Assembly (NCBI GenBank): GCA_023245415.1
Contig: JAHFKJ010000008.1
Span: 1 to 53,460 of the forward strand
Reading direction: 5' to 3'
DNA length: 53,460 nt
Source of the DNA: Candidatus Gottesmanbacteria bacterium
Lineage (GTDB): Bacteria > Patescibacteriota > Microgenomatia > UBA10105
How positions within the stretch are numbered: the first letter of the stretch is position 1; every line of letters starts with the position of its first letter. The translations under genes were made by a program, and so were the position numbers. The notes under the pieces are model-generated. The model worked only from the letters and a program-made list of their open reading frames with translations, had not been told where the DNA came from and did not search any database. This document shows, piece by piece, positions 16,925 through 25,675 of this stretch.

Positions 16925-18466
16925 ATGGAAAATAATCTGCAAAAAATAAAAACACTTAAACAGCTTGCTAAAATTACCGGGAAGTTAAAACAGACTGGCA
17001 AGAAAATAGTACATTGTCACGGCGTATTTGACCTGTTGCATCCGGGTCACATTTACCATTTCCGCTCGGCTAAAAAATACGGTGAGATTTTAGTGATAAC
17101 CATCACCGCAGATAAATTTGTCAAAAAAGGTCCGGGAAGACCGGCTTTTAATGAAGATTTACGGGCTGAAGTGCTCGCGGCTTTGGAGATCGTTGATTAT
17201 GTCGCGATAGTCAATTCAGACTCCGCAATTTCGGCAATCGATAAAATTAAACCAAATTATTATGTCAAAGGCCCTGATTATAAAAACCGGAAAATAAACC
17301 CCAACTTACCGCGCAAATTAGGCAGTGAACAATCAGCTGTTGAAAAATACGGCGGGAAACTTATATTTTCCGATGATGAAATTATTTTCAGTTCCTCTCA
17401 TCTTCTAAATGAACATTTCGATGCCTACCCGGAATCGACAAAAAAGTATCTGCAGTCGCTGCGCAAGACTTACACTAGCGATCAAATTATCGATCAACTG
17501 CTTATGCTAAAGGATAAAAAAATTCTCGTCATTGGAGACACGATTATAGATGAATACCAGTATACTCGCCCCTTGGGAAAATCCAGTAAAGAACCGGTAC
17601 TTGTACATATATTTAAGGAAGGAGAAATGTTTGCCGGCGGGTCTTTGGCTACTGCAAATAATATAGCAGCGTTATCAAATGCAGTTTCACTCTTAACCAT
17701 ACTGGGGTCTAAACGCTCGTTTGAATCATTTATCCGATCGCGGCTGCGTCCCCAAATCACGCCCAAGTTTTTTTATGAAAATGGCCAAACTCCGACGATT
17801 GTCGACAGGCGTTACCTGGATCAATATACACAGCAAAAACTGTTTCAGGTCAGATATATGAGCGATGAAATAATTTCTACAGCAGTTGAGACTAAAATTT
17901 TAACTTACCTGAAAAATGAATTGCCCCGCCATGATGCAGTCGTAGTTAATGACTTTGGCCATGGGCTGCTCACGCCAAAAATTATTCGGCTTATCTGCCG
18001 GCAGGCCAGGTTTTTAGCCCTTAACGTCCAAGCCAATAGCGCCAATTTTGGATTTAATGTGCTGACTAAATATCCCCGGGCAGATATCGTGTGTACGGAT
18101 GTACAGGAATTACAGCTTGCCACACATGACAAATTCAGCGATATTGAAAAGCTGGCGAAAACCATCGCCCGCAAACTCAAGTGCTCAGAACTTATTGTGA
18201 CCCGGGGTCCATACGGGGCGCTGTCAATCAGCAAAAAAATTGGTGTTTATCACTGTCCTGCGCTTTCAACGAGGATTGTCGATCGAGTAGGAGCCGGCGA
18301 TGCTTTTTTTGCAATTGCCTCAGCTGCCGCTGCAGGTGACATGGATCCGCAACTGGTTTCATTTCTCGGGAATGTCGCCGGGGCGCTCAAGCTCCAAACG
18401 GTAGCCAACAAAACTCCGATTGATTTCAAAGAAATGACCAAATTTATTACCAGACTTTTAAAATGA
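16925..18466 (+). CDS. Bifunctional sugar-1-phosphate nucleotidyltransferase / PfkB sugar kinase, HldE-like with reversed domain order
   Basis: A 513-aa fusion. Residues about 25-165 form a cytidylyltransferase-like domain (HGVFDLLHPGH, with the HxGH motif His39-His42; later YYVKGPDY). Residues about 195-513 form a PfkB/ribokinase-family kinase (KILVIGDTIIDEY; FAGGSLATANNIAAL; active-site VDRVGAGDAFFA near 452-461). In E. coli HldE the kinase comes first and the nucleotidyltransferase second; here the order is inverted. It would phosphorylate a sugar phosphate and then activate it with a nucleotide. Heptose is the known HldE substrate, but the neighbours (SDR and E1 alpha/beta) suggest another sugar. 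It overlaps the next gene by 4 nt. Confidence 0.85.
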   Translation: MENNLQKIKTLKQLAKITGKLKQTGKKIVHCHGVFDLLHPGHIYHFRSAKKYGEILVITITADKFVKKGPGRPAFNEDLRAEVLAALEIVDYVAIVNSDSAISAIDKIKPNYYVKGPDYKNRKINPNLPRKLGSEQSAVEKYGGKLIFSDDEIIFSSSHLLNEHFDAYPESTKKYLQSLRKTYTSDQIIDQLLMLKDKKILVIGDTIIDEYQYTRPLGKSSKEPVLVHIFKEGEMFAGGSLATANNIAALSNAVSLLTILGSKRSFESFIRSRLRPQITPKFFYENGQTPTIVDRRYLDQYTQQKLFQVRYMSDEIISTAVETKILTYLKNELPRHDAVVVNDFGHGLLTPKIIRLICRQARFLALNVQANSANFGFNVLTKYPRADIVCTDVQELQLATHDKFSDIEKLAKTIARKLKCSELIVTRGPYGALSISKKIGVYHCPALSTRIVDRVGAGDAFFAIASAAAAGDMDPQLVSFLGNVAGALKLQTVANKTPIDFKEMTKFITRLLK

Positions 18467-19464
18467 AGTTCAAAAAAGTTCTTGTTACCGGCGGTGCCGG
18501 CTATGTGGGCGCAGTACTTGTGCCGAAACTTTTGCAGAATAACTATCAGGTCACGGTTCTTGACTCGTACATATTTGGCGATCAGGTATTTGCAAAGAGT
18601 AAAAATCATCCGCACCTGATTGAAATCAAAGGCGATTTGCGCAACTCTAAATTAGTCAAAAAAGTTATAAATAATGTCGATGCGGTTATCCACCTGGCTT
18701 GCATATCCAATGACCCCAGTTTTGACCTGGATCCAGCTCTTGGCAAATCAGTCAATTACGACGCAACTATTCAGCTTGTAAATATCGCCAAATCACGTGG
18801 TGTGAAACGCTTTATTTATGCTTCCTCATCAAGCGTGTATGGAGTCAAAAAAGAAATGGAAGTTACTGAGGATTTAAGCCTTGCGCCCCTGACTGATTAC
18901 TCCAAATACAAAGCTCTGTCTGAAAAATATATTTTACAACAAAATAATAAACGCTTTGCAGTCCTTATAATCAGGCCAGCTACAGTTTGCGGTTATTCAC
19001 CCCGCTTAAGACTCGATCTTACAGTAAATATGCTCACACTGCAGGCGCTCGTGAATAAAAAAATTACGGTGTTTGGGGGCCACCAGCAAAGGCCCAATAT
19101 TCATATTTCTGATATAACTGACTTGTATGTGAAGTCGCTCGAAATCCCTATTGCTAAATTTGCCAGAAAAATTTATAACGCGGGTTATGAAAATCAAACG
19201 CTTCTGGAAATTGCTGCCTTGATCAAAAAAGTCCTGAACGATTCCGCAATTCAGATCTCAATCACTTCATCGACTGATCAGCGTTCCTACCGGATTTCAT
19301 CACAAAAAATAAAACAGGAGCTCGGATTTATTCCCCAACACTCGATCGCTGATGCAGTAAATGATTTGAAAAAAGCATTTGCGTCAGGATTAATTCCGGA
19401 TGCGTTAATCAATCCGATTTATTACAATATCCGAACTCTGAAACAATCTGCTGTCAAAAACTGA
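18463..19464 (+). CDS. NAD-dependent epimerase/dehydratase (extended SDR)
   Basis: A 333-aa extended SDR with GGAGYVG (residues 9-15), YASSSSVYG and the catalytic YSKYK (about 145-149). It is translationally coupled (ATGA overlap) to the HldE-like gene, so it probably acts on the nucleotide sugar made by that fusion. Resemblance is to UDP-glucose 4-epimerase-like SDRs rather than to ADP-heptose epimerase HldD. The exact reaction is unknown. Confidence 0.84.
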   Translation: MKFKKVLVTGGAGYVGAVLVPKLLQNNYQVTVLDSYIFGDQVFAKSKNHPHLIEIKGDLRNSKLVKKVINNVDAVIHLACISNDPSFDLDPALGKSVNYDATIQLVNIAKSRGVKRFIYASSSSVYGVKKEMEVTEDLSLAPLTDYSKYKALSEKYILQQNNKRFAVLIIRPATVCGYSPRLRLDLTVNMLTLQALVNKKITVFGGHQQRPNIHISDITDLYVKSLEIPIAKFARKIYNAGYENQTLLEIAALIKKVLNDSAIQISITSSTDQRSYRISSQKIKQELGFIPQHSIADAVNDLKKAFASGLIPDALINPIYYNIRTLKQSAVKN

Positions 19465-19477
19465 TCAATTTAATTTT

Positions 19478-20449
19478 ATGTCTAACTCCATAATTTTAAT
19501 AAAAATGTATCAGGAAATGCTAAGAATCCGGACAGTTGAAGAAAAAATTGCGGACAAATACCCCGAAGGAGAAATGCGCTGTCCGGTACACCTGTCTATC
19601 GGCCAGGAAGCTATCGCAGTCGGGGTCTGCAACACACTCAAAGTTTCCGATTGCGTTCTAGGCAATCATCGCTCTCATGCGCATTATCTGGCAAAGGGCG
19701 GTGACCTTTATCAAATGCTGGCCGAAATTTACGGCCGGATCGACGGCTGTTCGAGGGGCAGAGGCGGATCAATGTATCTGGTTGATCTTCAAGTAAACTT
19801 TTTAGGATCGGTACCAATTGTTGCCAGCAGTATTCCAGTTGCGACCGGAGTAGCCTGGGCGGAAAAATTGAAACACACGGGGCAGATCACAGCGGTATTT
19901 TTCGGTGAAGCGGCTCTAGAAGAAGGTGTGACTCATGAAGCGCTCAATTTCGCGGCTTTAAATAAACTCCCGATTATTTATGTCTGCGAAAACAATCTCT
20001 ATTCTGTATATACGCACCTCAAATTTCGCCAACCGCCAAGATCCATTTCGAACCTGGTCAAAGGTTATAGCGTAACCGTCTTTACAGGTGACGGCAATGA
20101 CGTAATAAATGTTTATGAAACTGCAAAACAAGCTGTAGAAAAAATCGAAAAAGGTGAAGGTCCGGTATTTATAGAACTTGCAACCTACCGCTGGCGCGAA
20201 CATTGCGGGCCAAATTTTGACAACAACATTGGTTATCGAACTGAAGCTGAATTTCAAAAATGGAAAAAAACAGATCCGCTAAAAAAACTCCGGAAATATT
20301 TGCTCGACCAAAAACTTATATCAGAACCAGAATTAATTTTAATGGCTAAAAGTCTGAATATAAATATAGAATTACTTTTTCAAAAGGCAAAATCAAGTCC
20401 CAAAACAGGTGAATTGTTAACTGAAAACAACGTTTATGCAAAAACCTAG
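19478..20449 (+). CDS. Thiamine-diphosphate dehydrogenase E1 component, alpha subunit-like
   Basis: A 323-aa protein of the pyruvate/branched-chain dehydrogenase E1-alpha family: HLSIGQEAIAVGV, RSHAHYLAKGGD, SRGRGGSMYL and the ThDP/Mg segment FFGEAALEEG...ENN (Gly143, Glu144; Asn172-Asn173). The usual GDG is GEA here, an Asp-to-Glu change at a Mg2+ ligand. Operon partners are a beta subunit (overlap 14 nt) and a nucleotide-sugar module, with no E2 or E3 nearby. It may act on a sugar as an acyl-transferring ThDP enzyme rather than in central metabolism. The family is certain, the role inferred. Confidence 0.85.
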   Translation: MSNSIILIKMYQEMLRIRTVEEKIADKYPEGEMRCPVHLSIGQEAIAVGVCNTLKVSDCVLGNHRSHAHYLAKGGDLYQMLAEIYGRIDGCSRGRGGSMYLVDLQVNFLGSVPIVASSIPVATGVAWAEKLKHTGQITAVFFGEAALEEGVTHEALNFAALNKLPIIYVCENNLYSVYTHLKFRQPPRSISNLVKGYSVTVFTGDGNDVINVYETAKQAVEKIEKGEGPVFIELATYRWREHCGPNFDNNIGYRTEAEFQKWKKTDPLKKLRKYLLDQKLISEPELILMAKSLNINIELLFQKAKSSPKTGELLTENNVYAKT

Positions 20450-21506
20450 ACTACTTACATACGCCGCAGCAATCAACGAAGCGATCGATCAGTCGATGGA
20501 CGCTGATCCGGCTGTTATCGTCATTGGCGAGGGCGTCCCCGACCCGAAAGGTATTTTTGGCACAACTTCGGGTCTTATGAAAAAATATGGACCCAAAAGA
20601 GTTTTTGATATGCCGGTGTCTGAAAACGGGATGACGGGGGTATGCATCGGGGCAAGTCTTCGGGGCATAAGACCGATTCTTGTCCATCAGCGGGTCGACT
20701 TTTCGCTGTTATCATTTGATCAGCTTATAAATAACGGCGCCAAATGGTATTTTATGTTTGGCAGCCAACAGAGTGTGCCGCTTTTGGTTCGGGTCATCAT
20801 CGGACGCGGGTGGGGCCAGGGTCCGGCGCATGCCCAAAGTCTACAAGCTTTATTTGCCCATATTCCAGGTCTTAGGGTCATCATGCCGGCAACTCCCCGA
20901 GACGCCAAAGGACTCACAGCCAGCGCAATCCGGGATAATAATCCGGTCATTTCTTTGGAACATCGCTGGGTACACCAAATCAAGGGCCAAGTTCCTGAAA
21001 AACTTTACTATGAACCGCTTGGCAAAGCAAAAGTATTGCAAAGGGGTACTGACCTGACTGTCGCAGCCACGTCCTATGAAGTGATTGAAGCGCTTGCTGT
21101 AGCCCAAGCTCTCAAATCCAAGGGAATAAATATTGAAGTTATCGATATCCGCAGTCTCAAGCCTTTTGATGAAAGTACGATCCTAAATTCAGTCGCCAAA
21201 ACCAAGCGTCTGCTTCTGGTTGATACCGGATGGCTGTCTTATGGAATTACCGGCGAAATTATCACGCGAATTGTCGAAAAATTGTTTAAGCAGCTTAAAT
21301 GCGCTCCCCGGCGGATTGGCCTGCCGGATATACCAGTTCCCTCATCTTCAGCTCTCACCAAAGACTTTTACCCCAATACACGCACAATCACCCGTGCGAT
21401 TTTGGAAATGTTGGGAGAAAACATCGCAATTGCCGCGCAAATGTTTCAAGACCTTGATAACGAAGCGCATGATGTTCCCCATGCAGAATTCACCGGACCA
21501 TTTTAA
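20436..21506 (+). CDS. Thiamine-diphosphate dehydrogenase E1 component, beta subunit-like
   Basis: A 356-aa protein with the transketolase pyrimidine-binding domain (about 7-185; the catalytic Glu63 in MPVSENGMTG activates ThDP) and the C-terminal transketolase domain (about 200-325; DLTVAATSYEVIEAL, VIDIRSLKPFD). It forms an alpha2beta2 E1 with the preceding product. It is the last gene of the operon starting at 16925; about 78 nt downstream lies a copy of the 3'-end repeat. As no lipoyl E2 is encoded nearby, the acceptor of the activated aldehyde is unknown. Confidence 0.87.
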   Translation: MQKPRLLTYAAAINEAIDQSMDADPAVIVIGEGVPDPKGIFGTTSGLMKKYGPKRVFDMPVSENGMTGVCIGASLRGIRPILVHQRVDFSLLSFDQLINNGAKWYFMFGSQQSVPLLVRVIIGRGWGQGPAHAQSLQALFAHIPGLRVIMPATPRDAKGLTASAIRDNNPVISLEHRWVHQIKGQVPEKLYYEPLGKAKVLQRGTDLTVAATSYEVIEALAVAQALKSKGINIEVIDIRSLKPFDESTILNSVAKTKRLLLVDTGWLSYGITGEIITRIVEKLFKQLKCAPRRIGLPDIPVPSSSALTKDFYPNTRTITRAILEMLGENIAIAAQMFQDLDNEAHDVPHAEFTGPF

Positions 21507-21584
21507 ATCGCCGGCACAGCAATAAGAGACTGATAATATATAAATATTAACTGTCGTAAAATGTGTAACCTTAATATTTCCTTA

Positions 21585-21614
21585 GGTGTCTAGTTACGAC
21601 ACCCCGGGGGTGGG
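21585..21614 (+). repeat. 3'-end hairpin repeat, copy A
   Basis: GGTGTCTAGTTACGACACC followed by CCGGGGGTGGG. It lies 3 nt past the stop of the minus-strand gene ending at 21618 and antisense to it, in the convergent spacer after the E1-beta gene. See copies B-F. Confidence 0.85.
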
Positions 21615-21617
21615 TTT

Positions 21618-23462
21618 TCAGGTAGCGTTCCTCGAGCGGGTTTTTTGCGATATTGTGTCAGGCGAAAACGGCCGGTTCCAATAGGCTTGTTTCATTCGCT
21701 CAATTGCCAGATCAACTGCTGAGCGAAGCTTATCTTTTTCAACGCCTAATGAATTTATGTCTTTAAATTGATCAAAATTCTCACTGACAATATTAGCTAC
21801 TTCGATTTTTATTGTATTGGGAGATGTTAAATTTGAGCTTAAGTTTGAAACATATAGTTTTAAATTATCTTCATGTTTTTTACCTACCTCGCTTTCCAAT
21901 TTATCATAAATATCGTTAAGATAGTCTTTGAATCCGCTAAGAATATCTGATACTATCCGAAATCCCTGCAGAGGCTTTCCTGAAGCATCAAAAAATTGCA
22001 TCAGTGCGAGTGAATCTGTCATCTTAAACGGAGGAAATGTCGCTAAATCAAAATCCTTACTTTCTGAAAATTCACCTTTTTGGGGAAATGTACTGTATGG
22101 GTCATAACGTGTCTTTTTAAACCGCGCAACGGGAAATTTGCCGCTTAATTTAACCCATTTAGATTCAGGCAGTTCATTTTCAAAATGATTTGAATCATAA
22201 ACTCCCGTCACATCATTTACTTTCTTTCGCCAGTAACCTATAACACCCCGGATATATCCCTTAAGCATATTATAAAGCGTCGTATTGGTATTTTTCAGAT
22301 TAGAAAAAAGATCGTATTGAGGTGTTTGCTTATCATAATCGGGTAAATCTCCGAATTTATCCAGTACCTGGGCAGTCATAATTGTTAATGAGTTTATCAC
22401 CGGATCACTTTCATAATTATTTAATGAAAATTCAGGAGACAGAAATGCATACGCATTCACCATACTACCCACCGGTAATCCGCGAAAATAAGTCCGTTCC
22501 GGTCTGGTTGTGACAGGCACAAAATGAAGTGCATCCCCAAGCGTGAGTGCCCCGTAACCCTTAAACGCAGCCGGAGTATAATCGATTTCTGGGAACATAA
22601 AGTCAGTGTCATTATTTGACCTCAACCAGGTTTTGATTAATCGATCTTCAGCTTGCTTGAACAATTTATCAAGTATATCCAGACCAACCGCTTCCACCTG
22701 CTTCGCGTCAGGATCATTACTAAGTTTTTCTGCTGCCTTTTGCCAATTTTCAACACTGGTCGTTAGCATCTGGGAAACTACTCCATATACGATATCTACA
22801 CAGACTATTTCATCATAACCCCCAGGTTTTAATCCCACTGTATAAGCAGGATTATCGAAAAAAATTCCATCCCCTGGGACCGTCGACGGTTGACCGTTAA
22901 CTTTTCCTAAAGCAAATTTATTCACGTTTACCATCGCCAAATCTTCTATCAGGTAAGCAAATTTCTCCATTCTTTTCATATCAATATAAAGGTAGTTTTT
23001 TAAACTACCACTTTCTTTTCCCGCAACAAATGCAAACGGCAATTCGATTTGTTCATCGTTAACGGCTGCATGGGAAAAAATTCCGGACTGTTTATCTTTA
23101 CGTGCTATAAAACTCCGAACTTCCTGGGGCAGATCCTCCGGTAACGGGCCGGATGGTGAATCGTCTAAATCATCAACTAAAACTATTTGCAGATTATGGG
23201 CATGTAGTTGCTCAAACATACCAACTGCAGACCCATCAGCAATTATAGTTTCTCGAGTTAAATTTAATATAGGTTCATCTCCATAAGTTTCCCGCTCCTG
23301 AGGAGGAGCATGTCGTGGACCCGTATCACTTGCAAGAAGAGATGGTAAGATTAATGAAGCTCCTGCAGCCACGGCAGTATTACGCATTAAATTTAAAAAC
23401 TCACGCCGGGAATATTCTCGGGGCAGTCCACTTCCCTTTTCCAAACCAGATCCATCAGTCAT
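21618..23462 (-). CDS. Exported protein of unknown function with twin-arginine signal
   Basis: A 614-aa protein whose N-terminus has the twin-arginine consensus SRREFLNL (residues 18-25), then the hydrophobic, Ala-rich stretch NTAVAAGASLILPSLLA (about 28-44), so export of a folded protein by the Tat route is predicted. The rest is soluble with no recognised domain: mixed alpha/beta up to about residue 330, then a helical region and a C-terminal conserved-looking block (RDPYSTFP-like, 440-530). It shares the short string PESKWV with the product of the upstream gene. Neighbours on the same strand are two unknown soluble proteins. A folded metallo- or cofactor protein is one guess, but there is no direct evidence. 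Confidence 0.7.
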   Translation of the reverse strand: MTDGSGLEKGSGLPREYSRREFLNLMRNTAVAAGASLILPSLLASDTGPRHAPPQERETYGDEPILNLTRETIIADGSAVGMFEQLHAHNLQIVLVDDLDDSPSGPLPEDLPQEVRSFIARKDKQSGIFSHAAVNDEQIELPFAFVAGKESGSLKNYLYIDMKRMEKFAYLIEDLAMVNVNKFALGKVNGQPSTVPGDGIFFDNPAYTVGLKPGGYDEIVCVDIVYGVVSQMLTTSVENWQKAAEKLSNDPDAKQVEAVGLDILDKLFKQAEDRLIKTWLRSNNDTDFMFPEIDYTPAAFKGYGALTLGDALHFVPVTTRPERTYFRGLPVGSMVNAYAFLSPEFSLNNYESDPVINSLTIMTAQVLDKFGDLPDYDKQTPQYDLFSNLKNTNTTLYNMLKGYIRGVIGYWRKKVNDVTGVYDSNHFENELPESKWVKLSGKFPVARFKKTRYDPYSTFPQKGEFSESKDFDLATFPPFKMTDSLALMQFFDASGKPLQGFRIVSDILSGFKDYLNDIYDKLESEVGKKHEDNLKLYVSNLSSNLTSPNTIKIEVANIVSENFDQFKDINSLGVEKDKLRSAVDLAIERMKQAYWNRPFSPDTISQKTRSRNAT

Positions 23463-23486
23463 ACCTTAAGTATATTATAAATTGGA

Positions 23487-23516
23487 GGTGTCAAGCTACC
23501 ACACCCCGGGGGTGGG
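23487..23516 (+). repeat. 3'-end hairpin repeat, copy B
   Basis: GGTGTCAAGCTACCACACC plus CCGGGGGTGGG, 8 nt past the stop of the minus-strand gene ending at 23525 and antisense to it. It separates two co-directional genes. Confidence 0.88.
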
Positions 23517-23524
23517 AGTGGGAA

Positions 23525-24739
23525 TTATAATCCGCCTTGGGTTATAAGACTGTCAACTTGAATATTATTTTTCCAGGGTTTGAACCCCTCGAGGCGTAAA
23601 ATATCTTCCAGCATTACCCATTTAGATTCTGGAGGGATCTCAAAGCTGCTAGCTAACTCATTCTGAACTTTATCAAATAATGGTTTAAGTTCCGCTTCAG
23701 TTTTGAGGTGTTCTCGTTTCTTACCTGCCGTAATCTGCATATCCTGAGCCATTATTATTTCTGTCTTTAATACTGGGGTCAATTTTTTTCCATTAACCAA
23801 AAACTCGAGTGTCTCTCTAAAATCTTTAACACTTGTTTCGTCTTTAAGTGTAAAAGAATTTGTAAGTCCAGTTTCGACCTTTTTAAGTGCAATTTGCGAA
23901 TTTTCATCATCAGCAAAACTTGCATCTATCGAATCAAGCTTATTCGAAAGTGATTTCGCAAACATGGCTTTGGTATCTCCAGTTTGCAGTTTCGCAATCG
24001 TTTCTTCAGTCAATACACCAGAATCTGGATCTGAAATTGTACCATCGATCGTTGCAGTTGCAAATTGAAATTTAGGATCCCCCAAATCCTTAATGGTAGC
24101 TTCTGCGAATAATCTTAAGTCTTGAGTGGAAAGTTCGGGCGCAATTAACGTAGTAAGTGAATTGTTTGTAGTAAGAACACCCCCTGACATTTTAATTGAC
24201 TTGCCCTCTTCATTAAAAACATCAACCCATGTTAGCGCATCATACGTAAACAAATCTCTTATGAGTTTCCTGGCATCAGTTCGCAGCTGCGGATCAGATA
24301 CATCACTTCCAAAAGCGAGTTTTAATGCTTCAACGTAAGCTGCTCTAACATCACCGTCTTTCAAGCATTGCTCATGTATTCCTACCAAATTACTATCAAT
24401 CTTTTCGGCATCTGTATTGGCATATTCTTGTATTACCTTTACTCCTTGAACTTTTCGGTCTAATGGATTTTGCGATGCACCTGCTACTGTTGGTTCGGGT
24501 ACACCTGCAACTGCCTCTAATGTTTCTAGTGGTGATTCACCTTGAGGTCGTGTCTCTATAGCGTCAGCTAATTTTACACTTTCAGTAGCAGGAGCCGGTG
24601 CTTCACCAACCATTATACGGTTAACATTTCTTTCTCCCGCTTTGAATCTAGCTAGTGCACCCGCTACTCCAGAAGGTTTTGCTGTAATTGCCGATTTAGG
24701 AGCTACTTGAATCTGAAGTTCAGGGGGTTTTCCGGGCAT
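23525..24739 (-). CDS. Hypothetical soluble protein
   Basis: A 404-aa protein, not recognised. It has a low-complexity Pro/Ala/Glu-rich N-terminus (1-95) followed by a mainly helical body with several acidic segments. No signal peptide, membrane helix or catalytic motif is seen. The start is supported by a strong Shine-Dalgarno (AGGAGG, 24746-24751, 6 nt before ATG 24739), unusual in this window. It overlaps the upstream 122-aa gene by 20 nt, so the two are co-translated. The string PESKWV near residue 372 recurs in the Tat-signal protein downstream. Confidence 0.75.
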   Translation of the reverse strand: MPGKPPELQIQVAPKSAITAKPSGVAGALARFKAGERNVNRIMVGEAPAPATESVKLADAIETRPQGESPLETLEAVAGVPEPTVAGASQNPLDRKVQGVKVIQEYANTDAEKIDSNLVGIHEQCLKDGDVRAAYVEALKLAFGSDVSDPQLRTDARKLIRDLFTYDALTWVDVFNEEGKSIKMSGGVLTTNNSLTTLIAPELSTQDLRLFAEATIKDLGDPKFQFATATIDGTISDPDSGVLTEETIAKLQTGDTKAMFAKSLSNKLDSIDASFADDENSQIALKKVETGLTNSFTLKDETSVKDFRETLEFLVNGKKLTPVLKTEIIMAQDMQITAGKKREHLKTEAELKPLFDKVQNELASSFEIPPESKWVMLEDILRLEGFKPWKNNIQVDSLITQGGL

Positions 24740-25088
24740 TTTTTCCTCCTAATTTTGCCGTGGCTGATGCGACATAGATCGCGTGATCTAGCTCATGCGC
24801 ACGGATGAGTTTTTCAATTTCGGCGATTTTGATGTTGGTGATATCTTCATACTCATGACCTTGTTCAATTTTTAAAATATTTACAAATTGCGGCCAGCGG
24901 TCGACCACCTGCAGGAGCAAATCAACCAGCTCTTTGTGCGATTTTAATGTCTTAATCCGGTCCACGACATACCGGGCGGCTTTGCGCGCATCCGAAGCTG
25001 TCAAATTTCCTTCCCGAAGAGCTTGACTCATGGAATTTAAAATTTGTTTGGCGATCTTTTGCTGATAATCCGGATCAACAGGGTGCAT
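24720..25088 (-). CDS. Small helical protein of unknown function
   Basis: A 122-aa, predicted all-helical, charged protein (DYQQKIAKQILNSMSQALRE at the N-terminus; IAEIEKLIRAHELDHAIYVA near the C-terminus). No membrane segment. It overlaps the 404-aa gene downstream, so the pair is likely one functional unit. No family recognised. Confidence 0.68.
   Translation of the reverse strand: MHPVDPDYQQKIAKQILNSMSQALREGNLTASDARKAARYVVDRIKTLKSHKELVDLLLQVVDRWPQFVNILKIEQGHEYEDITNIKIAEIEKLIRAHELDHAIYVASATAKLGGKNARKTP
24746..24751 (-). promoter_or_regulatory. Strong Shine-Dalgarno AGGAGG
   Basis: AGGAGG on the minus strand 6 nt upstream of ATG 24739, inside the end of the preceding gene. It decides the start of an operon-internal gene, in contrast to the leaderless first genes elsewhere. 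Confidence 0.75.
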
Positions 25089-25130
25089 AAATTCAGTATG
25101 GATAAAATAATTGGAAAAATCAATAACAAA

Positions 25131-25257
25131 TTAATACAGCGTGTAGACGAAAGGGGTTTAACGTTTTATGTTTTGACCTTCCAGATAGGCCAAAATATAA
25201 CTGCAATACCGGCTATATTGCCAGAATTTTTTGTTTCACCATGTCTATATCAATCAT
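25131..25257 (-). pseudogene. Decayed HepT-like start and stray DUF5989 3' end
   Basis: Downstream of the MNT gene an ATG at 25257 overlaps its end and encodes MIDIDMVKQKILAI before a TAG (25213-25215). This is how HepT (HEPN/DUF86) partners of MNT antitoxins usually begin, but nothing HEPN-like follows. At the far end, 25136-25155 is identical over 20 nt to the 3' end of the DUF5989 gene (25716-25735). The segment therefore looks like a junction of two gene remnants. Confidence 0.45.
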
Positions 25258-25669
25258 CAAGACTCCTTAACCGCTGCTGTTGTACTTTTAACAACTCTTC
25301 GCGTGCCGGAAAGTATTTAATTCCGTCATCGACATACCGGCGGTTGGTCAGCATTTTCAAATCATCAAAATCATCCTGCGTGCCTGCCAAAAGCTGTCCA
25401 TCTTTTACGACCTGCATCATATAGAGTGGATCGGCTTCATTTAAAAAATGCATATCAACCTCGGTACCTTTGAAAATTGTCGAAAGCTCGCTGTACAGAT
25501 TTTTGAACAATTCATAGTCAGGTTTGCTTTGGACCATGACCGCAATATCCAGGTCTGAATCCTTGTGTTGAGTTGTGGATACCTGCGAACCATAGGCAAT
25601 TACCAGCGTCAATTTGAACCGGTATAACAGAGAATCCAACCCTTGCTGTTGTTGAGGTGAAATTTCCAT
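25250..25669 (-). CDS. MNT-type nucleotidyltransferase (MntA antitoxin-like), orphan
   Basis: A 139-aa protein with the minimal nucleotidyltransferase motif AYGSQVSTTQHKDSDLDIAV (Gly27-Ser28; Asp39, Asp41). In HEPN-MNT systems this antitoxin AMPylates or otherwise neutralises a HepT RNase. A longer reading frame begins at 25816, but that part only mirrors the DUF5989 gene. ATG 25669 is chosen because TATAAT (25676-25681, minus) ends 7 nt before it, giving a leaderless mRNA. The expected HepT gene downstream is reduced to 14 codons, so the module seems disarmed. Confidence 0.78.
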   Translation of the reverse strand: MEISPQQQQGLDSLLYRFKLTLVIAYGSQVSTTQHKDSDLDIAVMVQSKPDYELFKNLYSELSTIFKGTEVDMHFLNEADPLYMMQVVKDGQLLAGTQDDFDDLKMLTNRRYVDDGIKYFPAREELLKVQQQRLRSLDD

Positions 25670-25675
25670 AATCTT

